A stretch of DNA of 52,387 nucleotides from SVQP01 sp045594705 (GTDB lineage Bacteria > Bacillota > Clostridia > Oscillospirales > CAG-272). A program made the translations under genes and the position numbers. The stretch covers positions 1-52,387 of the forward strand of contig JAZNZB010000085.1 in the NCBI GenBank assembly GCA_045594705.1, in the 5' to 3' direction. Shown one piece after another: positions 23,200 to 32,306 of the stretch. The notes beneath the pieces were generated by a model that saw only the letters and a list, made by a program, of their open reading frames with translations, was not told where the DNA came from and ran no database searches. How positions within the stretch are numbered: position 1 is the stretch's first letter; every line of letters starts with the position of its first letter.

Positions 23200-24711
23200 T
23201 TATTTATCGTTTTGGGTTGCCTGCTCCAAAAGCAGACGGCGGTCAAGCTTGCCGTTGACGGTCAGCGGCATGGTATCCAGCTTATGCGTGACGTTCGGCA
23301 GCATGTAGCGCGGCAGCAAGAGTCGCAGCTCCTTGGTCAGTGCAGCGGTCTCGATCTCGCCGACAAAGTACATCACGATCTTTTTCTGCTCGGCAAGGTA
23401 GACGCAGCAAACGCGTCCCACACCGTCCACAGTCGCTGCAGCGGCTTCGATCTCGCCAAGCTCGATGCGATGCCCCATATGCTTGATCTGGGAATCCTTG
23501 CGACAGACAAACACAAGCTCACCGTAATCGTTGTATCTGCCAAGGTCTCCCGTGCGGTACACGGTCTCGGGGTAAGCCGACTGCAAGGGGTTCTGCACGA
23601 ACGCCTCGGCGGTTTTTTCGGGGTTATTGTAATACCCGAGCGTCACGCAGGTGCCCGAGATATAGATCTCGCCAACCTCTCCCTGCTCCGCTCTCTTGCC
23701 CTGCTCGTTGATCAGCAGAATGCGGGTGTTGCGGAAGGGTCTGCCCACGGGAATGGGCTCGTCCTCGGCAAGCTCGCGCGTCGCAGGCCAGTAGCAGGAC
23801 ATGCCGGTCGCCTCAGTCGGACCGTACAGATTAAAGAAGCGCGCATCCGGCAAGGCCGCACGCCAAAGGTCATACTGCTTTTTCGGGAACACCTCACTGC
23901 CAAAGCAGACGGTTTTCAGATACTTGGGCGGATTCTTTGCAAGCACCCCCAAGGACGAGATCATGGTCAGCGCACTCACCACCCAGCAGACCGTGTTGAT
24001 CTTATGCTCGTTGAGATAATCGCACAGCTTGACCGGGAACATAAACAGCTGCTTGGGGATCAGATAGGCTGTCGCGCCGTACTTGATGGTGGGCATGATC
24101 TCCTTCAAAGGAGCATCGAAATAAAGCGGGGTCTGATTGCCGAACACGGTGTGCTCGTCAAATCCGATGGCCTCGCACAGCGTTTCGGTGTAATCGATCA
24201 CCGAGCGGTGGCAGGCGGCCACGCCCTTGGGCACACCGGTCGAGCCCGAAGTAAATACCACGTAGGCAGGATCGGTATCCACGTGCGCAGCTCTTGCACA
24301 GGCAAGCAGCGCATCGTTGACCGGATAACGGTAAATATCGTCGTAAAGTGCGACGTCAAGCCCCAGCGTATACGCCAGTGCCATGTTCTTTTTGTCGCAG
24401 ATGATCATGCGCGGCTTGACGGTATCCAAGATCATTTGCAATCTTTTGGACGGCATGGCGGCATCGGGGGCTACGTAAAAGCCGCCCGCGTACAGCACGC
24501 CGAAAAACGCCGCCAGCTGCACGGGATGCTTGTCCATGAGCACTGCAACGCATCCGCGTCCGTGCCCGTGCTCAAGCAAATACGAGCCGATGCTGCGCGC
24601 ACTCAAGGACAGATCGGAAAAGGTCATATGATCCTTGCCGTCCGAAAACGCAATTTTGTCAGGTAAACGCGGAGCAGTCTGCTCCAGATATTCCAGAATA
24701 TTGGTTTGCAT
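23200..24711 (-). CDS. Amino-acid adenylation enzyme (DltA-like)
   Basis: A 503-residue stand-alone adenylation domain. Core motifs: A3 YVVFTSGSTGVPKGV, A5 FNLYGPTEATG, A7 YRTGDLGRYN, A8 (GHRIELGEIE) and the A10 lysine in TVNGKLDRR. It activates a carboxylic or amino acid with ATP and loads it onto the adjacent carrier protein. The A4 region reads LYFDAPLKEIMP where DltA has FDLSVMDLYP, so the retained Asp points to an amino acid, but the rest of the pocket differs and D-alanine should not be assumed. It follows the transglutaminase gene by 12 nt. Confidence 0.9.
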   Translation of the reverse strand: MQTNILEYLEQTAPRLPDKIAFSDGKDHMTFSDLSLSARSIGSYLLEHGHGRGCVAVLMDKHPVQLAAFFGVLYAGGFYVAPDAAMPSKRLQMILDTVKPRMIICDKKNMALAYTLGLDVALYDDIYRYPVNDALLACARAAHVDTDPAYVVFTSGSTGVPKGVAACHRSVIDYTETLCEAIGFDEHTVFGNQTPLYFDAPLKEIMPTIKYGATAYLIPKQLFMFPVKLCDYLNEHKINTVCWVVSALTMISSLGVLAKNPPKYLKTVCFGSEVFPKKQYDLWRAALPDARFFNLYGPTEATGMSCYWPATRELAEDEPIPVGRPFRNTRILLINEQGKRAEQGEVGEIYISGTCVTLGYYNNPEKTAEAFVQNPLQSAYPETVYRTGDLGRYNDYGELVFVCRKDSQIKHMGHRIELGEIEAAAATVDGVGRVCCVYLAEQKKIVMYFVGEIETAALTKELRLLLPRYMLPNVTHKLDTMPLTVNGKLDRRLLLEQATQNDK

Positions 24712-24723
24712 GTGAAAGTCCTT

Positions 24724-25983
24724 TTATTTGAGATAGGGATAAAGCTCGGGGATGTCGGTTACGATCTTGGTGCTTGTTGCGGGGTACTTGGTCTTATCGT
24801 AGATGCGGAAGTAATCCCCCGCGCGCCATGTGTCGTAGGCTGCAACCTGCGCGTCGGTCAGCAGGCATCCGCTGACATTATAATCCGCGGTCAGGCGAGT
24901 GGAGTCGTAATGATACCAAACGGGCGCGTCGGCCGTGCCCACGTTGACCAGACTCCAGAAGTGGGTGTTGTCGGTATAGCCGGGCAAACGCTGAATGTCC
25001 ATATTCTCAATGCCCAGACGCTCAAAGAATGCCTTGGATGCGGCAAAATAGCTGTAGCAATCCCCCGTGCCGGAGGAGAACAACGCCATATACGCCGCGT
25101 ATTTCCAGTCGCCCTTGGTCGAGGTGTTGACATAGGCGATATTTCCCTGCACGTACGTGTAGATCGCGCGGCATTGCTCGATCTTGTTCATATCCTTGGT
25201 GATAATACGTTCAATGACCTTGTCGATCTCGGTATACAGCATCTCGTCGGTCACGGTCATGGAGACCACCAGCACGGTCGCCTCTGCCTTGGTCACGTTG
25301 CCCGATGCGTCGGTAGCGGTATAGTACACGGTGTAAGAGCCCTCACGGTTGACGTTGACACCGGAGGAATCCACGTCCAGTCTGATCTCGCCCGCGCAGT
25401 TGTCGGCAAGCGAGACGTGATTACGCCAAATAATGCCCTCGCCGATATTGCATTCGATGTCACGCGCCTCAATCGTGGGCGGCACGTCATCCTTGCAGGG
25501 GGTCAGCACCACGTCGTATACGGGAGATTTGTTTCCGCTGGCATCGGTATATTGCACCTTGACCCCGTAATCGGTATAGGAAGTGAAATCGGGCAGGTCG
25601 CCTACGTATTCACCCGTATAATTGTCAACCTCGGTGGTGGACTGTACGAAATACTTGGGATCGGGAATGGGCGTGCCGACTGCCCAGTAAACCTGACGCA
25701 GCTGCATGGTGGGCGCTACGGTGTCCTTGACGGTCAGCTTGACCTTGATGGTCTTGTCTCCGCTGATCACGGAAAAGGTGTATTTACCTGCATGATTGAC
25801 GCAATCCGGATCATAATCCGCACCAAACGCAGCAGTCGCGTCGCCTGTCAGATCAGCGGGCGTGATCTGCTCCCCTGCTTCGATGGTGGCCTGCTTGGCG
25901 CAGCCGGAAAACAGACAAAGTGCTGACAAAAGCAACGCGAAAACAGCAACGTATGAAATATATCTGCAACCCAAACGGTTCAT
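24724..25983 (-). CDS. Lipoprotein with Ig-like repeats and a transglutaminase-like domain
   Basis: A 419-residue lipoprotein (lipobox LFSGC, Cys at 28). Two or three bacterial Ig-like segments at about 85-245 are marked by VKVQYTDASGN and SYTVYYTATDASGN. A C-terminal transglutaminase-like cysteine-protease fold has Cys about 309 (GTGDCYSYF), His about 341 (NTHFWSLV) and Asp about 360 (YHYDSTR), so the triad is intact. Such domains cleave or cross-link peptides at the cell surface. It heads the Dlt-like operon behind a consensus promoter. The ATG at 25983 is chosen because the lipoprotein signal starts there. Confidence 0.88.
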   Translation of the reverse strand: MNRLGCRYISYVAVFALLLSALCLFSGCAKQATIEAGEQITPADLTGDATAAFGADYDPDCVNHAGKYTFSVISGDKTIKVKLTVKDTVAPTMQLRQVYWAVGTPIPDPKYFVQSTTEVDNYTGEYVGDLPDFTSYTDYGVKVQYTDASGNKSPVYDVVLTPCKDDVPPTIEARDIECNIGEGIIWRNHVSLADNCAGEIRLDVDSSGVNVNREGSYTVYYTATDASGNVTKAEATVLVVSMTVTDEMLYTEIDKVIERIITKDMNKIEQCRAIYTYVQGNIAYVNTSTKGDWKYAAYMALFSSGTGDCYSYFAASKAFFERLGIENMDIQRLPGYTDNTHFWSLVNVGTADAPVWYHYDSTRLTADYNVSGCLLTDAQVAAYDTWRAGDYFRIYDKTKYPATSTKIVTDIPELYPYLK

Positions 25984-26042
25984 GTCAAAGTCCTTTCGGG
26001 CACGGCATAGCCGCACACCCCCATGATAATATAGTATGTATT

Positions 26043-26071
26043 ATTATAACATTGTATACACAACGTGTCAA
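26043..26071 (-). promoter_or_regulatory. Consensus promoter of the Dlt-like operon
   Basis: Minus strand TTGACA (26066-26071), 17 nt, TATAAT (26043-26048). The spacer contains the palindrome GTGTATACA(A), a possible operator. The 26072-26228 stretch upstream holds no recognisable gene. Confidence 0.92.
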
Positions 26072-26228
26072 CAGGGTTGAGGGGCTTTTTTTGAAAAATG
26101 CGCGCAAGTGCCAAACGCACCTGCCCGTCATTACAGGTTACGCAATCCGTCCATAGGGGGCGACGTATCGCGTGCCCAAAGCAACGGAACGGACGAGCAT
26201 TGGTCGTCCGTACTGAAACAACAAAAAT

Positions 26229-26256
26229 CCCCTCGGCAGGCACACCTACCGAGAGG
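26229..26256 (-). terminator. Terminator of the ECF sigma/membrane-partner operon
   Basis: A 12-bp stem with one mismatch (CCTCTCGGTAGG against CCTGCCGAGGGG), 4-nt loop, with A and T runs on the flanks. Confidence 0.85.
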
Positions 26257-26319
26257 AAAATTTGCAATGCAACTATTTTTTCAAAGGAATTTCAAACGAT
26301 CGGTGGGCCGATCGGGAGA

Positions 26320-27909
26320 TTACGGATAAATGACTTCGATTTTATCCTCTAACGTATCACTGAAATAGAAGTAGACCTCCACTCCCTTTTCAAGGACGTA
26401 ATGCTCAACAAAGTGATAATCTTCACCCTCGCGCAGCTCATTGCTGCTTTCTTTTACGCTGTAATACTTGTCGTTGATGACCAACCACCAGCCTGCGGTA
26501 TCGTCCTGATCATTATAACCGCGCACTTCAAACACCATATATTCGGATCTGATTGCCATGGTACCACAGCTGACACCGCCACTGTATTCCTTGCTCCAAG
26601 GGTGGAATCCAAGATGGTCGTTACACAGCTTGGCAAAGCCCTTCAGCAGAAGATCATGCGAGGTAAACGATGCCTCAGCCTGCGCGCGTGCTGCCTCTTT
26701 TCTGTCAAGGAAATTCTCATAAGCCGCCATCTGCGTTTCATCAAAAGTTGCCAACACATCCTCGGTAGGCATTTCCGCATTTACATCGTCATATAAATCA
26801 TATGCGTAAGGGTTGACCCAATTCTCTTCTCCCTCTCTTGCCAGATCGGAGATATCATATCCTGCCTCATCGCTTACATAAAGAGAGGTATTGATCCACT
26901 CATCACGCGAAGCTGTGCTGCGAATGGACTTGATTGTGTCATGATAAGCGAAAAATGCATCACGCTTTTCGGTGTCGATTTGGCCGTTCTTATCCACAAA
27001 CGACTCTGCATACAGATTAATAGGCTTTCGAATGGTGTACTGCGCTGCTTCCTTTTCAAACATTTCAAAATTGGACAGTGCTTGATCGAAAGTCTTGTTT
27101 GTCATCAGATGCAGGTCATGTGCAAACATATAACGGAATGCAGCCATGTAAATGCTGCCCGCTGCAATGATCTCGCCCTCGGGATTGTACACGGTATAAT
27201 CGATAAAAGTATCTCTGTTGCAGCCGGCATCACAGTAACCCACGTGCTGCGAGTAAAACCACGAAAGGCTCTCATCACCCTTGAGCGTCAGCTCGCTGTC
27301 TGCAAAGTGTGACAAATAAAAGAGATCCCATTTACCGCCGTTATCGTCCACGTACTGATACATCATCTCACCGTACTCGCGCGCCTGTTTTACCTGTCCT
27401 AACGCACCGTAATCACAGCTGAACTTGACAGTATTTTCCGCACCGCAGTTCAATGTGATGATGGGCATTGGCGCGGTAAAATATTCATCCGTTTCGTCGA
27501 ACGAAACACCGCTGTTCTGACCGGGCATACTGATCAGACCGTCGTCATTCACCGTAAAACCGGAATAAGAAATATTGCCCAGACTGAGCAGCTGTGCAAC
27601 ACCGGGGTATTTCATCACGTCCTCAATGGGCGGAATATCGGTGGTGTCCGCACCCTGCGTGCCCGTACTCTCCGAATCGGTCGTCACACCCGGGATTTCG
27701 CCCGGAATATCCTCTCCGAGCATCATGGGGGCAACGATCAGGGCGGACGCCAGCGTAGTAATCAGCAATGCTGCCGCAAGCACCACTGCAACACGCGCCT
27801 TGCCCGATGCCAAGAACGCCTTTTTTCTGCGCGGCTTCATGCAAGCGGCGATCTGCTCCTCGTCCAGCTTACCCAGCGCGTCTATGAGCTTATCTGTTTT
27901 TTTGTTCAT
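26320..27909 (-). CDS. Large single-pass membrane protein, putative anti-sigma partner
   Basis: A 529-residue protein. The cytoplasmic N-terminus of about 36 residues (MNKKTDKLIDALGKLDEEQI) is short and helical, as in small anti-sigma domains. One membrane helix lies at about 38-62, then a Thr/Ser/Pro-rich linker and an exported domain of about 430 residues that I do not recognise. The exported part has paired cysteines (GYCDAGCNRD). It is encoded directly downstream of an ECF sigma factor, the usual place of an anti-sigma gene, with copy B of the 146-bp repeat lying between the two. It lacks a visible zinc-binding HxxxCxxC motif, so the anti-sigma role is inference. Confidence 0.75.
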   Translation of the reverse strand: MNKKTDKLIDALGKLDEEQIAACMKPRRKKAFLASGKARVAVVLAAALLITTLASALIVAPMMLGEDIPGEIPGVTTDSESTGTQGADTTDIPPIEDVMKYPGVAQLLSLGNISYSGFTVNDDGLISMPGQNSGVSFDETDEYFTAPMPIITLNCGAENTVKFSCDYGALGQVKQAREYGEMMYQYVDDNGGKWDLFYLSHFADSELTLKGDESLSWFYSQHVGYCDAGCNRDTFIDYTVYNPEGEIIAAGSIYMAAFRYMFAHDLHLMTNKTFDQALSNFEMFEKEAAQYTIRKPINLYAESFVDKNGQIDTEKRDAFFAYHDTIKSIRSTASRDEWINTSLYVSDEAGYDISDLAREGEENWVNPYAYDLYDDVNAEMPTEDVLATFDETQMAAYENFLDRKEAARAQAEASFTSHDLLLKGFAKLCNDHLGFHPWSKEYSGGVSCGTMAIRSEYMVFEVRGYNDQDDTAGWWLVINDKYYSVKESSNELREGEDYHFVEHYVLEKGVEVYFYFSDTLEDKIEVIYP

Positions 27910-27911
27910 AA

Positions 27912-28058
27912 CAATCTCCATGCCGCCTTTGGCGGCTCAAATAGTGATGGAAACTTCACCGTGGAGCTTTGCTCCAAAAATGGGCCGAGACCCATTTTTA
28001 GGTGAAGTTTATGCGTGAATGGTTGCGTATTAAGGAATATAACGTGAACTTTCACGCT
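27912..28058. repeat. 147-bp multi-hairpin repeat, copy B
   Basis: The second copy of the element at 15162-15307. Differences fall mainly in loops (TTCGG/TTTGG, CCCGGA/CCGAGA), while all stems are preserved. It fills the gap between the sigma factor and the membrane-protein gene and again begins at the ribosome-binding site of the downstream gene. Confidence 0.9.
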
Positions 28059-28079
28059 ATCCTCCTATTCTGTGTTGCC

Positions 28080-28670
28080 TTACAATCGGATATTGTTTTC
28101 ACGTAAGCATTTCCGCAGTCGCTTTCGCATGCGGACCAGGCGCATGACAACGCTTGATTCGCGTATCCCAAACTGCATCGCGATCTCCTCATTGGTCATG
28201 AAACGGAAATATCGCATCAAAAACATATCGCGGTCACAAGGCTTTTGCCCTTCAAGGAAAAGGCGCATGCAACGGTTGATTTCCTCCGAGTCGCTCTCGG
28301 CCTCGGTCTGCCGATCGGGTAAGCATTCCTCCAGCTCCTCAAGTGAGCTCAGGTATTCGCTCCCCGCTCTTCTCTCGGCTTGGTTGTAGCGCACGCGGTC
28401 GATTGCACGGCGGCGCACAATACCGCCAAGAAAGGCCGACAGCTGCTTGGGCGACGCAGGCGGAACAGCGTTCCAAAGTTCAAGGATCGCGTCGTTGACG
28501 CATTCCTCGGCATCCTGCTCCGAGCCTGTGATACGCAGGGCGATTGAATGCATCAGCGCACCGTATTTACTTTGGGCTGCCCGCAATGCAAATTCATCCC
28601 GACTGCAAAGCAGCGCGACAATTTCATCATCGTCCGGCATTCGATCCCATGCATTTCCATCAAGGATCAT
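28080..28670 (-). CDS. ECF-type RNA polymerase sigma factor
   Basis: A 196-residue sigma-70-family protein with region 2 (YGALMHSIALRITGSEQDAE, then CVNDAILELWNAV) and region 4 (MRYFRFMTNEEIAMQFGIRE, then SSVVMRLVRMRKRLRKCL), linked by about 60 residues with an acidic stretch. It has the size and layout of ECF sigma factors that answer envelope signals. The gene downstream encodes a membrane protein likely to hold it in check. AAGGAGG precedes the ATG. I found no clear sigma-A promoter just upstream, so it may drive its own expression. Confidence 0.92.
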   Translation of the reverse strand: MILDGNAWDRMPDDDEIVALLCSRDEFALRAAQSKYGALMHSIALRITGSEQDAEECVNDAILELWNAVPPASPKQLSAFLGGIVRRRAIDRVRYNQAERRAGSEYLSSLEELEECLPDRQTEAESDSEEINRCMRLFLEGQKPCDRDMFLMRYFRFMTNEEIAMQFGIRESSVVMRLVRMRKRLRKCLRENNIRL

Positions 28671-28810
28671 GTCCTTTCCTCCTTTTCAAGCATTTGGCAC
28701 ATGTGCTTCACCCTTAAGAACGAAACAAAACGGCTTTGACAACACATTTTGGGTAATTTTTTGTTAAAATTCTTCACATAATGGAATACAAGAATGCAAA
28801 CCGTCCGTCG

Positions 28811-28915
28811 GTAGGGGCTGACGTCCTCGACAGCCCGAGCAGGCACAATGAACTTGTTACGTTACGAAAAAACTTGTTTATGTAGGCCGGGGCATCGGGG
28901 ACGTCACCCCCTACG
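28811..28915. repeat. GTAGGGG inverted-repeat element
   Basis: Arms of about 30 bp (28811-28840 and 28885-28915; shared GTAGGGG, TGACGTCC, CGA) face each other around 45 bp. It belongs to the same family as 35337-35478. There is no gene in 28671-28965 apart from this and a terminator. Confidence 0.65.
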
Positions 28916-28924
28916 AAAAGCTCA

Positions 28925-28953
28925 AGAAAACCCTTGCTGTGCAAGGGTTTTCT
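28925..28953 (-). terminator. Terminator of the uvrB-uvrA operon
   Basis: AGAAAACCCTTG / CAAGGGTTTTCT perfect 12-bp stem with a 5-nt loop, just after the uvrA stop. Confidence 0.88.
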
Positions 28954-28965
28954 GTCACAATTATT

Positions 28966-31806
28966 TTATTTTTTCAAAACTTTCATTAGATACTGTCCCG
29001 TATAGGACTTCTCGCACGCGGCGATCTGCTCGGGGGTGCCTGCGGCCACCAGCGTGCCGCCGCCGTCACCGCCCTCGGGGCCTAAGTCAATGATATAATC
29101 CGCGCACTTGATGACGTCCATATTATGCTCAATGACCAGCACGGTATTGCCGCCGTCCACCAGTCGCTGCAAGACGCCCAGCAGCTGTGCCACGTCGGCG
29201 GTATGCAAGCCCGTAGTGGGCTCGTCCAGCACGTAAATGGTCTTGCCCGTATCGCGTCTTGAAAGCTCTGTTGCCAGCTTGACTCTCTGCGCCTCACCGC
29301 CCGAGAGCGTGGTGGATGACTGACCGATCTTGATATATCCAAGTCCGACGTCCTGCAGTGTTTTGAGCTTGCGCACGATTTTTGGCAAGCCGTCAAAGAA
29401 GGTCACGCCCTCCTCGACCGTCATGTCCAGCACGTCGTAAATGCTCTTGCCCTTATATTTGACGTCCAGGGTGTCGCGGTTGTATCTCTTGCCCTTGCAA
29501 ACGTCACAAGTCACGTACACATCGGGCAAAAAGTGCATTTCAATGCACCGCACACCGTCGCCCTCACAAGCCTCGCAGCGGCCGCCCTTGACGTTAAAGG
29601 AGAATCTGCCCGGTCCGTAACCCTTGGCCTTGGCGTCCTTGGTCTGTGCGAACAGATCGCGGATATCGCCGAACAGTCCCGTATAGGTGGCGGGGTTGGA
29701 GCGCGGCGTTCTGCCGATGGGGCTTTGGTCGATGCAAATGATCTTATCCAGATGCTCGTCCCCTTCCACGCGCTCATGCTTGCCGGGATAGGTGATGGCG
29801 TTGTTGAGTCTGTCTGCCAGCACGGGATGAATGATGCCGTTGACCAGCGAGGATTTGCCCGAGCCGCTCACACCCGTCACGCAAACAAAGCAGCCTAAGG
29901 GAATCTCCACGTCCAGCTTTTTGAGGTTGTGCTCCTCTGCGCCAAAGACGCGCAGGAAATTGCCGTTGCCGGGTCTGCGCTGTGCGGGTACGGGAATGGA
30001 TAGTCTGCCCGACAGATAGCCCCCGGTCAGTGAGTTTTCGTTCTTTGCGACCTCTTCGGGAGTGCCGCAGGCCACGATCCGACCGCCGTGCACGCCCGCG
30101 CCCGGGCCTACGTCAATGATATAGTCGGATTCGTGCATGGTCTCCTCGTCATGCTCGACCACGATGACCGTGTTACCAAGGTCGCGCAGCGTTTTGAGCG
30201 TGGCAATCAGCTTGGAATTGTCACGTGAGTGCAAGCCGATGCTGGGCTCGTCCAGAATATACAGCACGCCTGTCAAGGCAGAGCCGATCTGCGTGGCAAG
30301 TCTGATGCGCTGCGCCTCACCGCCCGAAAGCGTGCCCGCCTTGCGCCCCAGCGTCAGATATCCAAGCCCTACGCTGACAAGAAAACCGAGTCTTGCGCGG
30401 ATCTCCTTGAGAATTTCTCTCGAAATGACCGCGTCACCGCCCGTAAACTGCAGCGCATTGATAAATTCCAGTGCGTTTTCCACCGACATGGCGCAGAAAT
30501 CATGGATATTGAGTCCGCCAACCGTAACGCCCAGCACCACGGGAGAAAGACGCTTGCCGCCGCACACAGGGCAATCCGCCTCCTGCACGAACTGCGTATA
30601 ATATTCCTTACCGAACATGCCGCCGTTCTTCATGCGGCTCTCGACCATTTCCAGGATGCCGTGGAAGGTGGTGGTCTGCTCGTGCGTCTGTCCGCCGAAA
30701 TGGCGCGTGATGCGGTAAACGCGATCGCCCGTGCCGTGCAGCAGCGCATCCAGCGCATCCTTGCCGTATTCGCGGATGGGCATGTCCAGATCAAAGCCCG
30801 CAACCTTGCCGACCTCCGCAAACAAAGGACCGTTCCAGCTGTCCTCCTCCAGGGTTTTGAAGCCGTTGACCGCGATCGCACCGCCGCGCAGCGAAAGACG
30901 CTTGTCCGGAATGACCTTGGCGGCAGATACGGTCTGCATTTCGCCCAGACCCGCACATACGGGGCAAGCACCCGTGGGGTTATTGAAGGAAAACATGCGG
31001 GGCTCCAGCTCCCCGATCGAAATGCCGTGCTCCTCGCAGGCATAGCTTTGCGAGAAAGAAAGCTCGATCGGCTTGCCCTCTCCGCGCGGCACGGTCACGA
31101 TCAACAGGTGTCCTTCCGCCAAATTGAGCGCAGTTTCCACCGAGTCGCCAAGTCTGGAGCGTACACCCTCCTTGAGCGCAAGTCTGTCCACCACGACCTC
31201 AATATCGTGCTTTTTATTCTTATCCAGCGAGATGTCCTCGCCAAGATCGTAAAGGCTGCCGTCGATGCGCACGCGGGCGTATCCGCTCCTCTTGGCATCA
31301 GCCAGCACCTTTTCATGCATACCCTTCTGCGCGCGCACCACGGGTGCAAGCACCAAAAAGCGCTCCCCCTCGGGCAGCTCGCAGATCTTATCTATGATGG
31401 TGTCGGTGCTCTGCCGTCTGATCTCCTTGCCGCAGATCGGGCAATGCGGCACGCCCACGCGTGCGTAAAGCAAGCGCAGGTAGTCGTAGATCTCGGTCAC
31501 CGTACCCACAGTCGAACGCGGGTTTTTGGAGGTAGTCTTCTGGTCAATGGAAATAGCGGGGCTCAGGCCGTCGATGGTATCCACGTCGGGCTTATCCATC
31601 TGACCGAGAAACATACGTGCATACGAGGACAGCGACTCGACAAAGCGGCGGTGCCCTTCGGCATACACGGTATCAAAGGCCAGGGAGGATTTTCCCGAAC
31701 CCGAAAGGCCTGTCAGTATGACAAGCTGATCACGCGGGATCTCCACGTCAATATTCTTAAGATTATTGACGCGCGCACCGCGAATGACAATTTTTTGAAG
31801 CTTCAT
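28966..31806 (-). CDS. uvrA: Excinuclease ABC subunit A
   Basis: A 946-residue damage-recognition ATPase of nucleotide-excision repair. Two ABC ATPase halves are visible: Walker A GLSGSGKSSLAFD and GVSGSGKSSLVNG, with signature motifs TLSGGEAQRIRLA and TLSGGEAQRVKLA. Zinc modules CPICG and CPVCAG, and a third with CEACEGDGVRC and CDVCKG, also match. The length is normal. The ATG at 31806 (MKLQKIVIRGARVNNLKNID) is chosen over an upstream in-frame start. It is third in the uvrB-hypothetical-uvrA operon. Confidence 0.98.
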   Translation of the reverse strand: MKLQKIVIRGARVNNLKNIDVEIPRDQLVILTGLSGSGKSSLAFDTVYAEGHRRFVESLSSYARMFLGQMDKPDVDTIDGLSPAISIDQKTTSKNPRSTVGTVTEIYDYLRLLYARVGVPHCPICGKEIRRQSTDTIIDKICELPEGERFLVLAPVVRAQKGMHEKVLADAKRSGYARVRIDGSLYDLGEDISLDKNKKHDIEVVVDRLALKEGVRSRLGDSVETALNLAEGHLLIVTVPRGEGKPIELSFSQSYACEEHGISIGELEPRMFSFNNPTGACPVCAGLGEMQTVSAAKVIPDKRLSLRGGAIAVNGFKTLEEDSWNGPLFAEVGKVAGFDLDMPIREYGKDALDALLHGTGDRVYRITRHFGGQTHEQTTTFHGILEMVESRMKNGGMFGKEYYTQFVQEADCPVCGGKRLSPVVLGVTVGGLNIHDFCAMSVENALEFINALQFTGGDAVISREILKEIRARLGFLVSVGLGYLTLGRKAGTLSGGEAQRIRLATQIGSALTGVLYILDEPSIGLHSRDNSKLIATLKTLRDLGNTVIVVEHDEETMHESDYIIDVGPGAGVHGGRIVACGTPEEVAKNENSLTGGYLSGRLSIPVPAQRRPGNGNFLRVFGAEEHNLKKLDVEIPLGCFVCVTGVSGSGKSSLVNGIIHPVLADRLNNAITYPGKHERVEGDEHLDKIICIDQSPIGRTPRSNPATYTGLFGDIRDLFAQTKDAKAKGYGPGRFSFNVKGGRCEACEGDGVRCIEMHFLPDVYVTCDVCKGKRYNRDTLDVKYKGKSIYDVLDMTVEEGVTFFDGLPKIVRKLKTLQDVGLGYIKIGQSSTTLSGGEAQRVKLATELSRRDTGKTIYVLDEPTTGLHTADVAQLLGVLQRLVDGGNTVLVIEHNMDVIKCADYIIDLGPEGGDGGGTLVAAGTPEQIAACEKSYTGQYLMKVLKK

Positions 31807-31820
31807 GTGTGACTCTCTTT

Positions 31821-32306
31821 TTATTCCTTGATATGCTCGCACGCGCCGACACCCAGCGTGCTGCGCAGGCGATTAATCTGCTTTTGTGTGATATAGGTGG
31901 TGGATCTGATCTTTTTCTTTCCGTTCTTCATGCAAAAGGCAAGTCCGATCTCTTTGTATTTCGTCTGATCCTCCGAGATGCGATTTCCCTTTTGATCACA
32001 TGGATAAATACCCATCAGCTCCTGCAGCTCGAAGTGGATGACCGTGCCCTGTGCGTCCTTTCCCGCAACCACAATGCCATCTGCACTCACCTTAACTGCC
32101 TCCAGCAACAGCACAAAGGCCTCATAGGCAGTATATAGCGTAAACAAGCCCAAAAACGGCAGCAAAATATAGCCGATGAAATTTTCAAACAAGCCCAGCG
32201 CATACCCGCCGCATAACAGCGCAAGCTCACCTGCAAGGATCAAAACCATCCAAAGAAGATATTTGCCGTTGATCAGCGGAATGCGTCTTTTTTTATTCTG
32301 TTTCAT
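31821..32306 (-). CDS. Membrane protein with two helices and a PH-like soluble tail
   Basis: A 161-residue protein with a basic N-terminus, two membrane helices (about 15-35 and 42-68) and a cytoplasmic domain of about 85 residues that alternates strands and ends in a helix (TQKQINRLRSTLGV). The layout resembles bacterial PH-domain membrane proteins; function unknown. Its start overlaps the end of uvrB by 14 bases, with AAGGAGGAG inside the uvrB coding region. It sits between uvrB and uvrA, an unusual insertion in that operon. Confidence 0.75.
   Translation of the reverse strand: MKQNKKRRIPLINGKYLLWMVLILAGELALLCGGYALGLFENFIGYILLPFLGLFTLYTAYEAFVLLLEAVKVSADGIVVAGKDAQGTVIHFELQELMGIYPCDQKGNRISEDQTKYKEIGLAFCMKNGKKKIRSTTYITQKQINRLRSTLGVGACEHIKE

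Noticed and set aside
23212..25926. Two long plus-strand frames (484 and 406 codons)
   Set aside because: Antisense to the adenylation and transglutaminase genes, whose motifs and lipobox are unmistakable on the minus strand.
30229..31812. A 527-codon plus-strand frame
   Set aside because: Antisense to uvrA; no independent evidence.
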